NCBI GenBank assembly: GCA_964035575.1
Contig: OZ037891.1
Span: 806,001-870,000 of the forward strand
Reading direction: 5' to 3'
From: Rhynchopus sp. YZ270_cl-10
Taxonomy: Eukaryota > Euglenozoa > Diplonemea > Diplonemida > Diplonemidae
Length of the DNA: 64,000 nucleotides
The stretch's first letter is position 1. Each line of letters begins with the position of its first letter. The notes under the pieces were generated by a model. The model was given only the letters and a program-made list of their open reading frames with translations. It had not been told where the DNA came from and did not search any database. The position numbers and the translations under genes are program-made. Shown piece by piece: positions 63,601 through 64,000 of this stretch.

Positions 63601-64000
63601 CTACTGGAACTACCAGTGAGCGTCGTGAGATGACGCATGCTGACCCTGACCACTTCAGAACCAGCAAGCAGCAGGACTACGCCGCACCTGGTGAGGATGC
63701 TTACACCCGCACCGCTGCTGATGCCAGTGTAGCCAGAGACTTGACTCATGCTGATGCCGACCACTTCCGCACCAGCAAGCAGCAGGACTACGCTGCCCCT
63801 GGTGAGGACGCCTATGCCAAGGCAGCGCCCACGGAGAGCCAGAGGAGAAACCTGACTGTTGCTGACGCTGACCACTTCAAGACGAGCAAGCAGGCTGACT
63901 TTGGTGCACCGCATAAGTCTGCGTATGACCGCAAGCCGCAGCAGACAAGCGAGAGACGGTCGATGTCGCAGGCGGCACCTGGACACTTCAAGACGAGCAA
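54636..64000 (+). CDS. Giant protein of about 83 tandem 37-residue repeats (3' end outside window)
   Basis: From the first ATG after an in-frame TGA (54606) the + frame stays open to the window edge, at least 3121 residues. About 80 non-repetitive residues come first, with spaced Tyr and Arg (STYRQDYQGPPEGY). Then units of 37 residues follow with the core HFRTSKQQDYAAPGEDAY. Histidines of the first and last cores are 82 unit-lengths apart with only 3 bp of excess. From 56274 to 62603 three unit types alternate (EGFESPSRQLT, EGVASPARELT, AGTASERRELT), making a 111-residue super-repeat. The regular His-Phe-x-Thr-Ser and Gln-x-Asp-Tyr motif recalls short repeated motifs of ciliary microtubule-binding proteins (SAXO-type), and giant repeat proteins line trypanosome microtubules. 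That function is inference. There is no signal peptide or membrane segment. Confidence 0.9.
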   Translation, partial: MVHQDDDNVSTYRQDYQGPPEGYVSPQRTSTSRPREGDRTQFDGNTQYLNEYRGYDRDQLSQHRVHIEGDDTVAHTTVGADHFRTSAQDNYAAPDPSAYQKPAGAENVQLEMTHVDPEHFRTSKQKDYAAPDASAYAKEDPAAQVQYDPATTDPSHFQTSKQRDYAAPDASAYAKEDPAAQVQYDPATTDPSHFQTSKQRDYSAPDASAYSKPGHAAVEQQDVTHADPDHFKTSKQQDYSAPDPSAYTRPPLNSSGEFPEPLRPDSDHFQTSKQRDFRAPDSSAYPQHGAPEHVHYDPAQTDPDHFRTSKQNDYAAPGQDAYKRPTESVSQQHDVTHADPDHYQTSKQQDYSAPDASAYSRPQAGVAPESDVTHVDPDHFRTSKQRDYAAPDQSAYQKPEGGEAPEPELLKSDPDHFRTSKQQDYGAPDQSAYQRPTTEETPGRTLTEADPNHFQTSKQRDYAAPDQSAYQKSDLSPTPHYEASHTDPDHFRTSKQQDYAAPGEDAYTRPTTSQQLPTNATHTDPDHFRTSKQQDYGAPGEDAYARPAGTASERRELTHADPDHFRTSKQQDYAAPGDDAYARHEGFESPSRQLTQADPDHFRTSKQQDYAAPGEDSYARPEGVSSPARELTHADPDHFRTSKQQDYGAPGEDAYARPAGTASERRELTQADPDHFRTSKQQDYAAPGEDAYARPEGFESPSRQLTQADPDHFRTSKQQDYGAPGEDSYARPEGVASPARELTHADPDHFRTSKQQDYGAPGEDAYARPAGTASERRELTHADPDHFRTSKQQDYAAPGEDAYARHEGFESPSRQLTQADPDHFRTSKQQDYAAPGEDSYARPEGVASPARELTHADPDHFRTSKQQDYGAPGEDAYARPAGTASERRELTQADPDHFRTSKQQDYAAPGDDAYARHEGFESPSRQLTQADPDHFRTSKQQDYAAPGEDSYARPEGVASPARELTHADPDHFRTSKQQDYAAPGEDAYARPAGTASERRELTHADPDHFRTSKQQDYAAPGEDAYARHEGFESPSRQLTQADPDHFRTSKQQDYAAPGEDAYARPDGVASPGRELTHADPDHFRTSKQQDYGAPGEDAYARPAGTASERRELTQADPDHFRTSKQQDYAAPGQDAYARPEGFESPSRQLTQADPDHFRTSKQQDYAAPGEDSYARPEGVASPARELTHADPDHFRTSKQQDYAAPGEDAYARPAGTASERRELTQADPDHFRTSKQQDYAAPGEDAYARHEGFESPSRQLTQADPDHFRTSKQQDYGAPGEDAYARPEGVASPARELTHADPDHFRTSKQQDYGAPGEDAYARPAGTASERRELTHAEPDHFRTSKQQDYAAPGQDAYARPEGFESPSRQLTQADPDHFRTSKQQDYAAPGEDSYARPEGVASPARELTHADPDHFRTSKQQDYAAPGEDAYARPAGTASERRELTQADPDHFRTSKQQDYAAPGEDAYARQEGFESPSRQLTQADPDHFRTSKQQDYAAPGEDAYARPEGVASPARELTHADPHHFRTSKQQDYAAPGEDAYARPAGTASERRELTQADPDHFRTSKQQDYAAPGEDAYARPEGFESPSRQLTQADPDHFRTSKQQDYGAPGEDAYARPEGVASPARELTHADPDHFRTSKQQDYAAPGEDAYARPAGTASERRELTQADPDHFRTSKQQDYAAPGEDAYARQEGFESPSRQLTHADPDHFRTSKQQDYAAPGEDAYARPEGVASPARELTHADPDHFRTSKQQDYAAPGEDAYARPAGTASERRELTQADPDHFRTSKQQDYAAPGEDAYARPEGFESPSRQLTQADPDHFRTSKQQDYGAPGEDAYARPDGVASPARELTHADPDHFRTSKQQDYAAPGEDAYARPAGTASERRELTHADPDHFRTSKQQDYAAPGEDAYARPEGFESPSRQLTQADPDHFRTSKQQDYGAPGEDAYARPEGVASPARELTHADPDHFRTSKQQDYAAPGEDAYARPAGTASERRELTQADPDHFRTSKQQDYAAPGEDAYARQEGFESPSRQLTQADPDHFRTSKQQDYAAPGEDAYARPEGVASPGRELTHADPDHFRTSKQQDYAAPGEDAYARPAGTASERRELTHADPDHFRTSKQQDYAAPGEDAYARQEGFESPSRQLTQADPDHFRTSKQQDYGAPGEDAYARPEGVSSPARELTHADPDHFRTSKQQDYAAPGEDAYARPAGTASERRELTQADPDHFRTSKQQDYAAPGEDAYARQEGFESPSRQLTHADPDHFRTSKQQDYGAPGEDAYARPEGVASPARELTHADPDHFRTSKQQDYGAPGEDAYARPAGTASERRELTQADPDHFRTSKQQDYAAPGEDAYARQEGFESPSRQLTQADPDHFRTSKQQDYAAPGEDSYARPEGVASPARELTHADPDHFRTSKQQDYGAPGEDAYARPAGTASERRELTHADPDHFRTSKQEDYAAPGEDAYARPEGFESPSRQLTQADADHFRTSKQQDYAAPGEDAYARPGASESQRRELTHADPDHFRTSKQQDYAAPGEDAYARPAGTASERRQLTQADPDHFRTSKQQDYAAPGEDAYARQEGFESPSRQLTTADPDHFRTSKQQDYAAPGEDSYARPEGVSSPARELTHADPDHFRTSKQQDYGAPGEDAYARPAGTASERRELTHADPDHFRTSKQQDYAAPGEDAYARQEGFESPSRQLTQADPDHFRTSKQQDYAAPGEDSYARPGATESQKREMTHADPDHFRTSKQQDYGAPGEDAYARPGATESQRRELTHADPDHFRTSKQQDYAAPGEDAYARQEGFESPSRQLTTADPDHFRTSKQQDYGAPGEDAYARPGATESQRRELTHADPDHFRTSKQQDYAAPGEDSYARPTGTASERREMTHADPDHFRTSKQQDYAAPGDDAYARHEDVVSPSRQLTQADADHFRTSKQQDYGAPGEDAYARPGATESQRRELTHADPDHFRTSKQQDYGAPGEDSYARPTGTTSERREMTHADPDHFRTSKQQDYAAPGEDAYTRTAADASVARDLTHADADHFRTSKQQDYAAPGEDAYAKAAPTESQRRNLTVADADHFKTSKQADFGAPHKSAYDRKPQQTSERRSMSQAAPGHFKTS
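56274..62603 (+). repeat. 333-bp higher-order repeat array within the giant gene
   Basis: The segment encoding PAGTASERRELT recurs 20 times, its first base at 56274 and at every 333 bp up to 62601 (19 x 333 = 6327). No indel disturbs the register. Each 333-bp unit holds three 111-bp subunits of fixed order. Differences between copies are mostly third-position changes and alternation of Tyr-Ala-Ala with Tyr-Gly-Ala. Confidence 0.9.

Noticed and set aside
62166-63986. 606-codon minus-strand open frame
   Set aside because: Same antisense effect over the right part of the repeat array.
54870-64000. CRISPR-like regular repeats
   Set aside because: The repeats are in-frame protein-coding units of 111 bp with no unique spacers, in a eukaryotic genome.
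1-64000. Retroviral, LTR-type or capsid-bearing element
   Set aside because: I saw no reverse transcriptase, integrase core, capsid or long terminal direct repeats in any frame.

Overview
The window is nuclear DNA of a unicellular eukaryote. All eight complete protein-coding genes I can support, and a ninth that runs off the right edge, lie on the + strand. Five have few or no introns, and every intron I could place starts with GTATG and ends with AG. The gene content is eukaryotic: two two-pore-type cation channels, a kinesin, a Cdc20/Cdh1-type APC/C activator, two amino-acid permeases, an SPRY protein and a PH/Arf-like GTPase protein. A one-way gene row, pyrimidine-rich leaders ending in AG just before most start codons, and repeat-rich spacers would fit a euglenozoan such as a diplonemid. 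That placement is inference only; no rRNA or spliced-leader gene is present to prove it.

Layout. 1-4.3 kb: a palindromic left edge, a multi-pass membrane protein with a ubiquitin-like domain, and a small coiled-coil/zinc-ribbon gene. 5.9-7.5 kb: a proline-rich protein with an SAP-like C-terminus. 8.0-13.9 kb: two paralogous permeases separated by a hAT-like element that has a perfect 8-bp target duplication. 16.4-21.1 kb: an SPRY gene, then a four-exon gene joining a PH domain, an EF-hand-like segment and a degenerate Arf-like GTPase. 21.3-29.4 kb: repeat-rich DNA with several MITE-like elements and a 4.7-kb block flanked by mirrored short-repeat arrays; inside are two fragments resembling tyrosine-recombinase N-terminal domains. 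29.6-31.5 kb: the kinesin. 32.9-45.2 kb: two paralogous two-pore channels with introns at identical positions. 46.6-48.7 kb: a second hAT-like element carrying a decayed cysteine-rich gene fragment. 50.9-52.4 kb: the Cdc20/Cdh1 gene. 54.6 kb to the end: one enormous open frame of about 83 copies of a 37-residue repeat, still open at the window edge.

The spacers hold several families of short dispersed repeats (called A to F below). Every copy I found is in the same orientation as the genes. Both paralogous gene pairs show patches of near-perfect nucleotide identity inside otherwise diverged sequence, which suggests gene conversion. The genes do not form an obvious pathway. The channels, permeases and membrane protein act at membranes; the kinesin, and possibly the giant repeat protein, act on microtubules.
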